The notes below the pieces were generated by a model. That model saw only the letters and a program-made list of their open reading frames with translations, made no database searches and was not told the origin of the DNA. Positions 35,171-43,311 of a stretch of 64,000 nt of DNA are shown one piece after another. How positions within the stretch are numbered: position 1 is the stretch's first letter; each line of letters opens with the position of its first letter. The stretch comes from JBHICC01 sp046759385 (GTDB lineage: Bacteria; Pseudomonadota; Gammaproteobacteria; Acidiferrobacterales; SPGG2). The DNA lies in NCBI GenBank assembly GCA_046759385.1, contig JBHICC010000007.1, forward strand, positions 1-64,000. Reading direction: 5' to 3'. The position numbers and the translations under genes are program-made.

Positions 35171-35246
35171 GCTCCCTTCGTCTAGTGGTCTAGGACGCCG
35201 GCCTCTCACGTCGGTAACAGGGGTTCGAGTCCCCTAGGGAGCGCCA
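35171..35246 (+). tRNA. tRNA-Glu (anticodon CTC)
   Basis: 76-base tRNA including CCA. Acceptor GCTCCCT pairs with AGGGAGC. The anticodon loop CTCTCAC places CTC at 34-36. The T-arm reads GGGG-TTCGAGT-CCCC. It has the characteristic tRNA-Glu TTCGTCTAG start. cnoX lies 50 bases downstream in the same direction. Confidence 0.96.
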
Positions 35247-35295
35247 GTCTACCCGCCACCAGGCCGCCCTTGAAACTTGGGCCGAGCGGCCGCAG

Positions 35296-36186
35296 ATGAA
35301 AGGCAATCGGAATACTCGGACGATGCCTACCTCACCGTTCATCATGGATGTAACGCGTCAGAGCTTTGCGGCTCTAGTGCTGCAAAAATCGCGACGGGCA
35401 CTGGTGATGGCCGACTTTTGGGCACAGTGGTGCGCGCCGTGTCAGATGCTCGCTCCGTTGCTTGCCAAGCTCGCGCAAGCCTACGCCGGAAAATGTTTTC
35501 TCGCCAAGGTCAATACCGACACCGAGCAGGAACTGGCCAGAGAATATGGCGTTCGTAGCTTGCCGACTGTGAAGATCTTCCGCGATGGCGCAGTTGTGGA
35601 CCAGTTTATTGGCCTCCAGCCCGAAAGCGCGGTACGCGCGATTGTCGAGCGGCATCTGCCGCGTGAGTCCGACACATTGCTCGCGCAGGCTAGGGAGGCA
35701 CGCCAATCCGGGCACACAGACGAGACTGCCGATCTGTTGCAGCAGGCGATGCAAGTCGACCCATCTAATGACCGGATCAAGCTCGAGTTGGCCGCTGTTC
35801 GCTTTGAGCAATCACGGCTAGACGACACTGACGCGCTAGTCGGGGAACTCGCTGCCGAAACCAAAACTCGACCCGACGCACTGGCGCTGATTGCCCAGCT
35901 AAAGTTCGCACGCATCGCCGTCAACGCACCACCACTCGAGGCGCTTGAGAGAAAGATACTCGCGGATCCGAATGACAACGAGGCCCGCACGCAACTGGGA
36001 GCAAGGCAGGTCTTAGCCAAGGACTACGAATCAGCACTTCAGAATCTGCTTGATGTCGTCAAGCACGATCGTTCCTACGACGACGATGCCGGCCGTAAGG
36101 GTATGCTGGCAATCTTTGCCATCCTTGAGGGCAAGGGTGAGCTCGTCAATCGCTACCGCAGCCTTTTGGCGGCAACCTTGAATTGA
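35296..36186 (+). CDS. cnoX: CnoX/YbbN-type chaperedoxin (thioredoxin plus TPR)
   Basis: Thioredoxin domain followed by TPR-like helical repeats, the architecture of CnoX (YbbN), a chaperone that protects proteins from oxidation and hands them to GroEL and DnaK. The active site is WCAPC (FWAQWCAPCQMLAPL), so a true CXXC is kept; E. coli CnoX lacks it. The cis-proline loop is RSLPTVKIF. The C-terminal half (about 130-296) has the helical repeats and ends ILEGKGELVNRYRSLLAATL, typical of the family. ATG positions 35296, 35323 and 35344 are open with no strong ribosome site; the last gives about 280 residues, closest to the family. Confidence 0.85.
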   Translation: MKGNRNTRTMPTSPFIMDVTRQSFAALVLQKSRRALVMADFWAQWCAPCQMLAPLLAKLAQAYAGKCFLAKVNTDTEQELAREYGVRSLPTVKIFRDGAVVDQFIGLQPESAVRAIVERHLPRESDTLLAQAREARQSGHTDETADLLQQAMQVDPSNDRIKLELAAVRFEQSRLDDTDALVGELAAETKTRPDALALIAQLKFARIAVNAPPLEALERKILADPNDNEARTQLGARQVLAKDYESALQNLLDVVKHDRSYDDDAGRKGMLAIFAILEGKGELVNRYRSLLAATLN

Positions 36187-36238
36187 TCAGCGTCGGTGGA
36201 AAACGGCGGAGGTGCGCTTATGCCGAAGCGGCGGCGGC

Positions 36239-36883
36239 CTAGTGCTTGGCCCCTTCCGCCCGGAGTAAATCGGCGGTACGCGTAAATCCCTTGCCCGTCG
36301 CTATCGACAGCGCGGTATTGCCTTTCGCGTCCTTAGCATGCGGGTCCGCACCGTTATCTAGCAGAACCTTTGCCAAATCGGAATAGCCTTTGATTGCCGC
36401 GGCCATCAGTGGAGTCATGCCATCTAAGGTCTTGACGTTGACGTTCACGCCCGTCCTGAGCAAGGATTGTGCGACCGACATCTGGCCTTTGGCCACTGCA
36501 TTGAAAAGCGCGACTGCACCGTGCCGACTCGATGTGGTCTTGGGCTTCTCAATACCTGTAGGTATCTTGAAGAACCGGCTGGCAAGCGAGATCACCACCA
36601 TCGCAATCAAAGCGAACATCATGATGTTGCGGTCGACACCGAACTCCGATGCGATGTCGGCAGGCAGGTTGGCGCCGATGGCCAAAATCGCGACGACTAA
36701 GACGAGGGTAAACTTGAGGTAGCGGACCAGCGAGATCGCTACCAGAACAACCAACCCACCGAGCAGGAAGCGGCGATCGACGCCCCATTTCTGGGCGAGA
36801 CCCGTGGGGAGATTCGCACCGACGCTCAAAAGCCCGACGCCAATAACGAGCACCCAATCCGTGAACGACTTTACTTTCTGCAT
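36239..36883 (-). CDS. membrane protein with duplicated two-helix unit and ankyrin repeats
   Basis: 214-residue protein. The N-terminal half contains two tandem copies of a roughly 45-residue membrane unit, each with a helix, GANLP, a short amphipathic piece ending GVDR, and a second helix: copy one about 11-55 (GANLP at 22-26), copy two about 61-104 (GANLP at 70-74). The soluble C-terminal half (about 120-214) is two to three ankyrin repeats, with DGMTPLMAAAIKGYSDLAKV and KGNTALSIATGKGF. It should be an inner-membrane protein with a cytoplasmic protein-binding domain. I do not recognise the membrane unit. It converges on cnoX. Confidence 0.75.
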   Translation of the reverse strand: MQKVKSFTDWVLVIGVGLLSVGANLPTGLAQKWGVDRRFLLGGLVVLVAISLVRYLKFTLVLVVAILAIGANLPADIASEFGVDRNIMMFALIAMVVISLASRFFKIPTGIEKPKTTSSRHGAVALFNAVAKGQMSVAQSLLRTGVNVNVKTLDGMTPLMAAAIKGYSDLAKVLLDNGADPHAKDAKGNTALSIATGKGFTRTADLLRAEGAKH

Positions 36884-37061
36884 TTCCTAGCTCAAGGAAG
36901 TGTCCCTAACCCCAATCTAATAGTAGCTAACCCTGCCTTGCTGTCAGGTTTTACTGCCTTCGGCCTCGCCGCCCGGTTCTGTTGCCCCTGGGCTATGCTA
37001 TAGGCAACTGCACTGGTTGACCGCCGCCTGCAGAGCCCGAAGGTCATACAAGCGATTGATT
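36884..37061. other. intergenic region between divergent membrane-protein genes
   Basis: About 178 bases upstream of the ankyrin and membrane-protein genes. Nothing beyond short GC-rich repeats and no convincing promoter is visible. A GGAGGAGG lies just inside the following small ORF. Confidence 0.3.
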
Positions 37062-37205
37062 ATGGAGGAGGAATTGCAAAATCCGTGCCTAGATGAGCGA
37101 CGCCCGCCGCCTTTGGTCGGAACCTACCCTCAGCTGGCGGCACGATCCGGTGCTGTGAATCGATTACGCCTGATTTCGGGGGCGATCTGGGGCGGGCCGG
37201 GATGA
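37062..37205 (+). CDS. possible 47-residue small ORF coupled to the membrane-protein gene
   Basis: The frame ends in TGA (37203-37205) overlapping the next gene's ATG (ATGA at 37202). ATG at 37062 has no ribosome site, but TTG at 37074 follows GGAGG at a five-base spacing and would give 43 residues starting QNPCLDERR. No domain is seen. The overlap and SD make translation plausible; the SD-like purine run may instead be chance. Confidence 0.3.
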   Translation: MEEELQNPCLDERRPPPLVGTYPQLAARSGAVNRLRLISGAIWGGPG

Positions 37206-37903
37206 AACGACGTGCCCCCGCCTCCGGCAGGTCCCTCGAGGCGCGGGTCAATCGGCTCGAGGCTCAGCTTGGGCATGGTACGCACGTGCCAGCGCGCGCG
37301 CCCGCGCTCTCCTTACACCCAGCAGTCACACTCACATTAGGACTAGCGGTGCTGGGCTGCGGCTACCTTGGGCTTGGGCTACCGCAGCACCCATACCAGC
37401 CGCTGTTCGCCGCGCTGGTGGTGGCGGTGGCGTATCACCGTGGGCTCTGGGCACTACAGCTTGGCCACTGGCGATGGCCCCAGGTCGCAATCAACTTCTT
37501 GGTATTAACCATGTTCTTCAAGCTACTCATCGGCGGTGGTACGCGCCACCCGCTGGACTGGCTGCGCGTGCCCTCGTTGAAGAAGGTTCCCGCCCAACGC
37601 GAGACGCCCTGGTACGATCAACTCATCCCCGAATTCGACATCGAATGGCTCGGTGTTCCGGCGGTCACCGACTTGAGCCTGGACATCACGATGATTCAGA
37701 CTTTCTTGCTGTTAGCCACTTTGGCCGGTGCGGTCTTTCGCTTTCAGCCGTTTGCCTCATTGACGGCGGTGCTCCTATTGATCGTGTCGATTCCCACTTT
37801 CGTGAGCTTCAACTGGGAGTGGGTCGTCTTGTTTCTCGTCCTAGGCGGGGTTTCGTTCTATCTGCAGACCGTCAGTCCGCCATCGTCCCAAGAACTCTCA
37901 TGA
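37202..37903 (+). CDS. six-helix membrane protein of unknown function
   Basis: 233 residues. A short charged N-terminal helix with heptad spacing (SLEARVNRLEAQLG) is followed by about six membrane spans: about 39-59, 66-85, 91-112, 157-177, 181-201 and 206-223. A roughly 45-residue loop in the middle contains WYDQLIPEFDIEWLG. No enzyme motif or transporter signature was found. The ATG is poorly supplied with its own ribosome site, so it may depend on the overlapping upstream small ORF. The 3' end overlaps the convergent esterase gene by 32 bases. Confidence 0.65.
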   Translation: MKRRAPASGRSLEARVNRLEAQLGHGTHVPARAPALSLHPAVTLTLGLAVLGCGYLGLGLPQHPYQPLFAALVVAVAYHRGLWALQLGHWRWPQVAINFLVLTMFFKLLIGGGTRHPLDWLRVPSLKKVPAQRETPWYDQLIPEFDIEWLGVPAVTDLSLDITMIQTFLLLATLAGAVFRFQPFASLTAVLLLIVSIPTFVSFNWEWVVLFLVLGGVSFYLQTVSPPSSQELS

Positions 37904-38567
37904 GCCAATCTGCCACGGCCTGAATCTCATCCGGGCTCACGCCATGCGGAATCGGGTAAACATGCCAATCGACCTGGTAGTGCTCACGCTCTAAGATCTC
38001 CTTCGACCTTAGTGCCAGGGCCAGTGGTACGACCGGGTCTTGTTCGCCATGGGCCATGAAAATCGGCACATTCCGATTGGCTGGGTGCACGTCCTTGGCC
38101 ACGCTCTCGTGCAGCGGTAGATAGCCTGAAAGGGCCATCACGCCGGCTACCGGCTCGGGATAACGTAACGCGGTACGCAAGGCGATCGCGCCGCCCTGGG
38201 AAAATCCGGCGAGTACGATACGAGAAACCGAAATGCCGCGCTCGCGCTCGCGTTGAATGAACACATGCACGATACGTTCCGCCTCGCCGATATGTTCCGC
38301 GTTTTGCCAAAACCCGTCGGCCGTCAGTGCGATGTCATACCAGGCGCGCATTACCAGACCCTGATTGAGGGTCACGGCTCGCGGCGGCGCGTGCGGAAAC
38401 ACGAACCGAACCCCTATGTCGGCAGGTAGATTGAGCTCAGGAACAATGGGCTCGAAATCGTGTCCATCGGCGCCGAGGCCATGAAGCCAGATAATGCTCA
38501 CCAACGGCTTAGCGGCAGTTTCGATCTCTACAGGCGGTGTCGCAAGCGCGACCGATTCCATCGGCAT
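37872..38567 (-). CDS. carboxylesterase/phospholipase family protein (YpfH/EstB-like)
   Basis: Alpha/beta-hydrolase of about 231 residues. The oxyanion LHGLGADGHDFEP is followed by FVFPHAPPRAVT, the nucleophile LAGFSQGGAIAL, Asp in HGEQDPVVPLAL and His in YPIPHGVSPDEI, completing a Ser-Asp-His triad in family order. The usual role is hydrolysis of short-chain esters or lysophospholipids. The frame is open to 38693, but homology begins at MESVALATPP (ATG 38567 or 38561), so the longer start is not used. It converges on and overlaps the membrane-protein gene. Confidence 0.87.
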   Translation of the reverse strand: MPMESVALATPPVEIETAAKPLVSIIWLHGLGADGHDFEPIVPELNLPADIGVRFVFPHAPPRAVTLNQGLVMRAWYDIALTADGFWQNAEHIGEAERIVHVFIQRERERGISVSRIVLAGFSQGGAIALRTALRYPEPVAGVMALSGYLPLHESVAKDVHPANRNVPIFMAHGEQDPVVPLALALRSKEILEREHYQVDWHVYPIPHGVSPDEIQAVADWLMRVLGTMAD

Positions 38568-38763
38568 CAAGTGTTGATTGGCTGTCTCCGGGAAGTTGTA
38601 TCGGCGCGGGCGGCCGACGTGCATGCTGCCCGGTTTGCCTGGGACGCGTAAGTTTAGCCTGCGCAAACGCGTCGTACAAAACCATCGGTGCAAGGTCGAC
38701 GGCCTGGGTGCGGCGACGCGCGCAGGCTAGAATCCCTATTCAAGCCGTAGCGGGAGGGCACTT

Positions 38764-39579
38764 ATGGACTCGTTGAATCGGCTGTTGATTGAGCCGACTG
38801 AATTGCAGGATCAACTTGACCGAGATGATCTGTTGGTCGTGGATCTTTGCAGACCAGAAGTGTACATGCGTTCGCATATCCCCAGTGCAGTGCACCTGGA
38901 GTATTCGCAGATTGTGGCGCCGCAACCACCGGCCATGGGCATGCTCCCGAACGCAGAGCAGCTTGCGGCAGCACTCGGTGCGTTGGGGCTAACGCCGGAT
39001 ACGCACGTCGTAGCCTACGATGATGAAGGCGGTGGTCTCGCGAGCCGATTGTTGTGGACGCTCGATGTAGTGGGTCATACGCACGCCTCCCTGCTTGACG
39101 GTGGCTTACATGCGTGGGCGGCGGAGCATCGACCATTGAGCAGCGAATCGGTCAATCGTAAACAAACGAAGTACGCGGTTACGCTCAACGAAGGTCCTGT
39201 TGCAAACAAGGATTATGTCCTGGCGCGCCTTGAAGACCCTGACGTCGTGCTGCTCGACACCCGCAGCCCGGCCGAATACAACGGCAGTAGCCAACGGGCG
39301 GCTCGGGGAGGGCATATTCCTGGGGCAATCAACTTTGACTGGGTTAATGCGATCGACCAATCCCGAAGCTTGCGCTTGAAGCCGCAGCCGGCGCTTCGCG
39401 CTGCCTTGACCAGCCTCGGTGTGGTGCCCGACAAGGAAGTGATAACGTACTGTCAGACACACCATCGGTCGGCACACACGTATATGGTTTTAAAGACCTT
39501 GGGTTATCCACGGATTAAGGGTTATCCGGGTTCGTGGTCGGAGTGGGGCAATCGCACCGACACACCGGTGAGTGGATAA
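38764..39579 (+). CDS. two-domain rhodanese (thiosulfate or 3-mercaptopyruvate sulfurtransferase)
   Basis: Sulfurtransferase of 271 residues with tandem rhodanese domains. The N-terminal domain (about 1-130) lacks the catalytic cysteine. The C-terminal domain has VVLLDTRSPAEYNG, GHIPGAINFDW and the active loop TYCQTHHRSAHTY (Cys about 238), then VLKTLGYPRIKGYPGSWSEW. The CQTHHRS loop is a thiosulfate-type variant; substrate is not certain. GGGAGGG precedes the ATG. It may detoxify cyanide or feed sulfur transfer. Confidence 0.9.
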   Translation: MDSLNRLLIEPTELQDQLDRDDLLVVDLCRPEVYMRSHIPSAVHLEYSQIVAPQPPAMGMLPNAEQLAAALGALGLTPDTHVVAYDDEGGGLASRLLWTLDVVGHTHASLLDGGLHAWAAEHRPLSSESVNRKQTKYAVTLNEGPVANKDYVLARLEDPDVVLLDTRSPAEYNGSSQRAARGGHIPGAINFDWVNAIDQSRSLRLKPQPALRAALTSLGVVPDKEVITYCQTHHRSAHTYMVLKTLGYPRIKGYPGSWSEWGNRTDTPVSG

Positions 39580-39599
39580 CCTCGAGTCAGCGCGTCACT

Positions 39600-39818
39600 T
39601 CAAAGCGGATCCTGATCCAGGCTGGAGGTGTAGCGGCGTCGCCCCCAGTGAGTGTCCGCTAGGGTTGGGATGTCCTCGCGCAGCGCGTAAACATCCCCCA
39701 CGTAAACCATGGCGGCCACATCGAATAACGCGGGGTCGTTTTCACACCGCGCCTCGGCTTCAGCGACGAGCGCGTCGACTTCCTCAGCCACATCCCGCAG
39801 CGCGTGGATTCTGTACAT
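39600..39818 (-). CDS. small protein of unknown function
   Basis: 72-residue acidic protein with no known domain. It starts MYRIHALRDVAEEVDALVAEA and contains AMVYVGDVYALREDIPTLAD. AGGGGGTG lies at ideal spacing before the ATG at 39818; a longer frame to 39896 lacks a ribosome site. It sits between the convergent rhodanese and the upstream aminotransferase. Coding is supported by the ribosome site and the amino-acid pattern only. Confidence 0.5.
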   Translation of the reverse strand: MYRIHALRDVAEEVDALVAEAEARCENDPALFDVAAMVYVGDVYALREDIPTLADTHWGRRRYTSSLDQDPL

Positions 39819-40011
39819 CGTGCACCCCCTATTGGCTCTCGCACGGTAGGCTGGTGTGCGTGAGTCCAAATATGAATGTGGCAAGCACCGTGCCACCCAG
39901 CCGACTCTGTTAACCTATTGATAAAAAGCAGATTATTCGGCAGTCCGGGGCGCGAGGTGCCAATCAGGGGCGTTGGCGAGCGTCAGATACGGGTGCGGAT
40001 CGAAACGGCGG

Positions 40012-41166
40012 TTACTGCAGGTGCAGACGCAAGCGCTGCATACCCTCTTTTAGATTATCCAGGGTATTGGCGTAGGAGAATCGCACGTAGCGCTTAGGGT
40101 GATGGTTGCCAAAATCCGTGCCGGGCGTGATCGCTACGCCAACATTCTCGAGCAAATCGAGCGCAAATGCATGGCTGTCGGACGTAAAACGACTGCAGTC
40201 CGCGTACAGGTAGAATGCGCCCTGGGGGACGACGTGAATGATAAACCCCAGCGCTTGAAGCGCGGGCAAGAGGAAATCGCGTCGCTCTTTGAATACGCGG
40301 ACGCGGCGTTGCAATTCTGCGTCGACCTCCGGATCGAAGGCCGCTAGGGCCCCGTACTGCTGCGGTGTACCGGTAGCAATGAAGATATTCTGCGCAAGCT
40401 TGTCGATCGCGGCTACAAACGGGTCCGGAGCCACCAGCCATCCCACCCGCCAACCGGTCATACCGTAATATTTTGAGAAGCTGTTGATGACGAATGCATC
40501 GGGCGAGTGCTGCAGGACACTGCTCGCCTCCCCATCATAAGTGATGCCCCGATAAATCTCGTCGACAATTAGGATCCCCCCTAGCTCGGTCACCGCCTGC
40601 GAGAGCTTTGCCATCTCCTCATCGGAGACTAGGGTACCGGTGGGGTTTGATGGTGACGAGACGAGCACGGCAACCGTTTTCGGTGCCCAGTGCTCGCGCA
40701 CCAACGACTCGGTCAGCTGGTAGTTGGTCGCTGCATCCACCGCGACCGCCACGGGCTCGCCTTCGAACAAGCTAACGAAATGTCGATTACAGGGGTAACC
40801 CGGGTCCGCCATCAATACCTGGTCGCCCGGACTCAGGAGCGCCGCAAAGACTAACTGTAAAGCGCCAGACGCGCCGGGTGTGACGATGACACGCTCGATC
40901 GAGGGCCTCGCCCCCGGCTCGTAGCTCTTCGCAATGCGCTTCCGTAACGCTGCCAGTCCCAGGGCGGGTAAATAGTGGGTTCGGCCTTCATGCAACGCCC
41001 GTACCGCCGCGTCAACGATGCCCTGCGCGGTCGAGAAATCCGGTTCACCAATCTCCATATGGACGATGGACTGGCCCTGCGCCTCCAACTCGTGCGCCCG
41101 AGCCAGTATCGCCATCACCTGAAACGGTTGGATATTGGCAAGGCGCCTAGCCAGGTGGGGTTTCAT
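40012..41166 (-). CDS. class I/II pyridoxal-phosphate aminotransferase
   Basis: 384-residue fold-type I aminotransferase. Features: MEIGEPDFSTAQ, VTPGASGALQLVFAALLSPGD, ADPGYPCNRHFV, SSPSNPTGTLV, VDEIYRGITYDG and the PLP lysine in SFSKYYGMTGWRVGW. The C-terminal arginine region is YVRFSYANTLDNL. It resembles the aspartate/alanine aminotransferase-like group; the amino donor is not determined. The space upstream of the ATG is divergent from dksA. Confidence 0.9.
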   Translation of the reverse strand: MKPHLARRLANIQPFQVMAILARAHELEAQGQSIVHMEIGEPDFSTAQGIVDAAVRALHEGRTHYLPALGLAALRKRIAKSYEPGARPSIERVIVTPGASGALQLVFAALLSPGDQVLMADPGYPCNRHFVSLFEGEPVAVAVDAATNYQLTESLVREHWAPKTVAVLVSSPSNPTGTLVSDEEMAKLSQAVTELGGILIVDEIYRGITYDGEASSVLQHSPDAFVINSFSKYYGMTGWRVGWLVAPDPFVAAIDKLAQNIFIATGTPQQYGALAAFDPEVDAELQRRVRVFKERRDFLLPALQALGFIIHVVPQGAFYLYADCSRFTSDSHAFALDLLENVGVAITPGTDFGNHHPKRYVRFSYANTLDNLKEGMQRLRLHLQ

Positions 41167-41378
41167 CAGGTGAGTGGTCTAATACAGCGCGTGCAGACGA
41201 CGGGCACCGATAATACAGTAAACGGTGGAGCAACCCCACCGCGGCCATGTACATTTTCAATCGGAGCTGGAGGCGCAATCCGTAACTGGACTTTGTCGGG
41301 TGTCTCCTCATACCGAATCACGAAAACACCCTGCAATTTCGGCCCAATCGGCTATCATTGCGAGCCACTAAGATATTC

Positions 41379-41407
41379 TTGCGCCAACTTATTCTTTCTG
41401 GTATAGA
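41379..41407 (+). promoter_or_regulatory. promoter for dksA
   Basis: TTGCGC (41379-41384), 17-base spacer, TATAGA (41402-41407). The start would be near 41414, about 38 bases before the ATG. Spacing is ideal and it is the only such pair in the 285-base divergent region. Confidence 0.6.
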
Positions 41408-41451
41408 TTCGCGCTTATTTTTTGGGCGCCATCCGCATTTCAGGAGAATGC

Positions 41452-41901
41452 ATGCCGGCTAGGAAAAAGAGTGAGTCGTCTAGCGGTCCGACTTTGCGCG
41501 GTGGGGTCAAGCCGTATGGGCGCAAGAAAGGTGAGAAGTACATGAACAAGAAACAGCTCGCCCACTTTCGTACCATGCTGCTGGCCTGGCGCAAGGAACT
41601 GCTTGACGAACTTTCGCGTACTGTACATCAGATGCGTGACGAGCCCACCTTACATCCCGACCCGAACGATCGCGCGAGTCGCGAGACCGACATTTCGCTT
41701 GAGCTGCGCAGCCGCGACCGCGAAAGCAAGCTCGTAAAGAAGATAGATGAAGCGCTGGAGCGGATCGAGTCTGGCGATTACGGATACTGCGATGTGTGCG
41801 GCGTAGAGATTGGGGTAGAGCGGCTGGAAGCCCGTCCCACCGCTGAGCTGTGCATTGATTGTAAAACTCTTGATGAAATACGTGAAAAACAGATGGCTTA
41901 A
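41452..41901 (+). CDS. dksA: RNA polymerase-binding transcription factor DksA
   Basis: Binds in the RNA polymerase secondary channel and, with ppGpp, adjusts transcription in the stringent response. It has the coiled-coil tip with Asp residues (DPNDRASRETDISLELR), GDYGYCDVCG and LCIDCKTL zinc-finger cysteines, and ends EIREKQMA. The ATG at 41452 follows AGGAG at five bases; a frame-open start at 41422 lacks a site. 149 residues is normal. The N-terminal KKSESSSGPTLRGGVKPYGR lead is longer than needed but typical. Confidence 0.95.
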   Translation: MPARKKSESSSGPTLRGGVKPYGRKKGEKYMNKKQLAHFRTMLLAWRKELLDELSRTVHQMRDEPTLHPDPNDRASRETDISLELRSRDRESKLVKKIDEALERIESGDYGYCDVCGVEIGVERLEARPTAELCIDCKTLDEIREKQMA

Positions 41902-41951
41902 CCACTCGTATCGGATCTAGGCCACACTCGCAGAGATGAAAAGACAGAGCA

Positions 41952-41981
41952 GAAAGGGGGCAGTTGTCCCCTTTCTTTTTT
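41952..41981 (+). terminator. intrinsic terminator after dksA
   Basis: GAAAGGGG, eight-base loop, CCCCTTTC forms an 8-base-pair stem (41952-41975), followed by six T (41976-41981). It ends dksA transcription; the pyrC ribosome site begins at once after the T run. Confidence 0.85.
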
Positions 41982-41994
41982 GGGGAGCCGCTTT

Positions 41995-43305
41995 TTGCAT
42001 AGCCTGATAGTCCGCAACGCCCGCATCGCGTGCCCGGACGGCTCGACCTTCGATGGTGATGTGGCTTGCGAACAAGCCCGCATCGCTCGGATCGAGCCGG
42101 CGATCACACTGCAGGCTAAGGAGTCTATCGATGCACGTGGCAACCTACTGCTCCCGGGTGTGATCGACCCACAGGTCCATTTTCGCGAGCCGGGGGCAAC
42201 CCATAAGGAGGATCTCGCATCAGGCTCGCGCGCTGCCGTCAAAGGCGGCGTGACAAGTTTCCTCGAGATGCCGAACACACACCCGCCGACCATCACGCAA
42301 GCGGCCCTCGACGACAAGCTTGCGCGTGCGCGACGCAAGTGCGTAGCGAATTATGGTTTTTTTATCGGTGCGACACCGGACAATCTCGATGAACTCAACG
42401 CGGCGTCGCCTGCTTGCGGCATCAAGATCTTTATGGGTTCGAGTACCGGAGATCTGCTCGTGGAGAACCCGAGCGATCTTGAACGCATCTTTGCCAACGG
42501 CGATCGGTTGATCGCCGTGCACGCGGAGAGCGAGGCTCGCATTCAGGATCGGCTCGCTATGTTTGAGGGACGCTCCGATCCTACCGTGCACTCACAGATC
42601 CGGGACAACTTATGCGCCGTCGCTGCTACCGAGCTCGCATTAGACCTTGCCACGAAACATCGACGACGACTACATATTCTACATTTATCGACGCATGAAG
42701 AAGTCGAGCTTCTGCGCAAGCACAAACCATCATGGGTAACAGCAGAAGTCGTCCCCAACCACCTGCTCCTCAACGTCAATGAATACGAAAAACAGGGCAC
42801 TCGCGTGCAGATGAATCCTCCCATCCGTCAACCCGAAGACAATCGCGCCTTGTGGGAGGGGTTGCGCGACGGCGTTATCGACTTCATCGCTACCGATCAC
42901 GCCCCGCACACTTTGCAGGAGAAACAACGTCCTTACCCGGCGAGCCCCTCCGGCATGCCGGGGGTGGAGACCTCGTTGCCGTTGATGCTGACACAGATGG
43001 ATGAAGGAAACTGCACGCTTGCCGACATCCAGAAGTGGATGTGCTATGGCCCAGCAGAAGCCTATGGAATACCGAATAAAGGCAAGATTGCTGAAGGCTG
43101 GGACGCTGACCTGACTTTGGTCAATATGAGCGAACAACGACCGCTATGTCGTGAAGAAATTGTCACAAAGGTCGGATGGAGTCCCTACGAAGGCTGGCAA
43201 ATAACGGGACGGCCAGTCTACACGATGGTTGGTGGACAGATCGCTTTTGACCAAGGGCGGATTCGCGAGGGCGTGCAAGGCCGCCCGCTTAGTTTTTCGG
43301 CCTGA
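41995..43305 (+). CDS. pyrC: dihydroorotase (type I, multifunctional-complex-like)
   Basis: Closes the dihydroorotate ring in pyrimidine synthesis. Metal ligands and substrate motifs: DPQVHFREPG, KIFMGSSTGD with the bridging lysine, HILHLSTH and ATDHAPHTLQEK with the catalytic Asp. The first ligand position is Gln (QVH) where many enzymes have HxH; such QVH members occur in known bacterial dihydroorotases. The start is TTG at 41995, preceded by GGGGAG at seven bases; TTG at 41980 lies in the terminator T run. About 436 residues is right. Transcription would need read-through of the terminator or its own promoter, which I do not see. Confidence 0.88.
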   Translation: MHSLIVRNARIACPDGSTFDGDVACEQARIARIEPAITLQAKESIDARGNLLLPGVIDPQVHFREPGATHKEDLASGSRAAVKGGVTSFLEMPNTHPPTITQAALDDKLARARRKCVANYGFFIGATPDNLDELNAASPACGIKIFMGSSTGDLLVENPSDLERIFANGDRLIAVHAESEARIQDRLAMFEGRSDPTVHSQIRDNLCAVAATELALDLATKHRRRLHILHLSTHEEVELLRKHKPSWVTAEVVPNHLLLNVNEYEKQGTRVQMNPPIRQPEDNRALWEGLRDGVIDFIATDHAPHTLQEKQRPYPASPSGMPGVETSLPLMLTQMDEGNCTLADIQKWMCYGPAEAYGIPNKGKIAEGWDADLTLVNMSEQRPLCREEIVTKVGWSPYEGWQITGRPVYTMVGGQIAFDQGRIREGVQGRPLSFSA

Positions 43306-43311
43306 GCGCGC

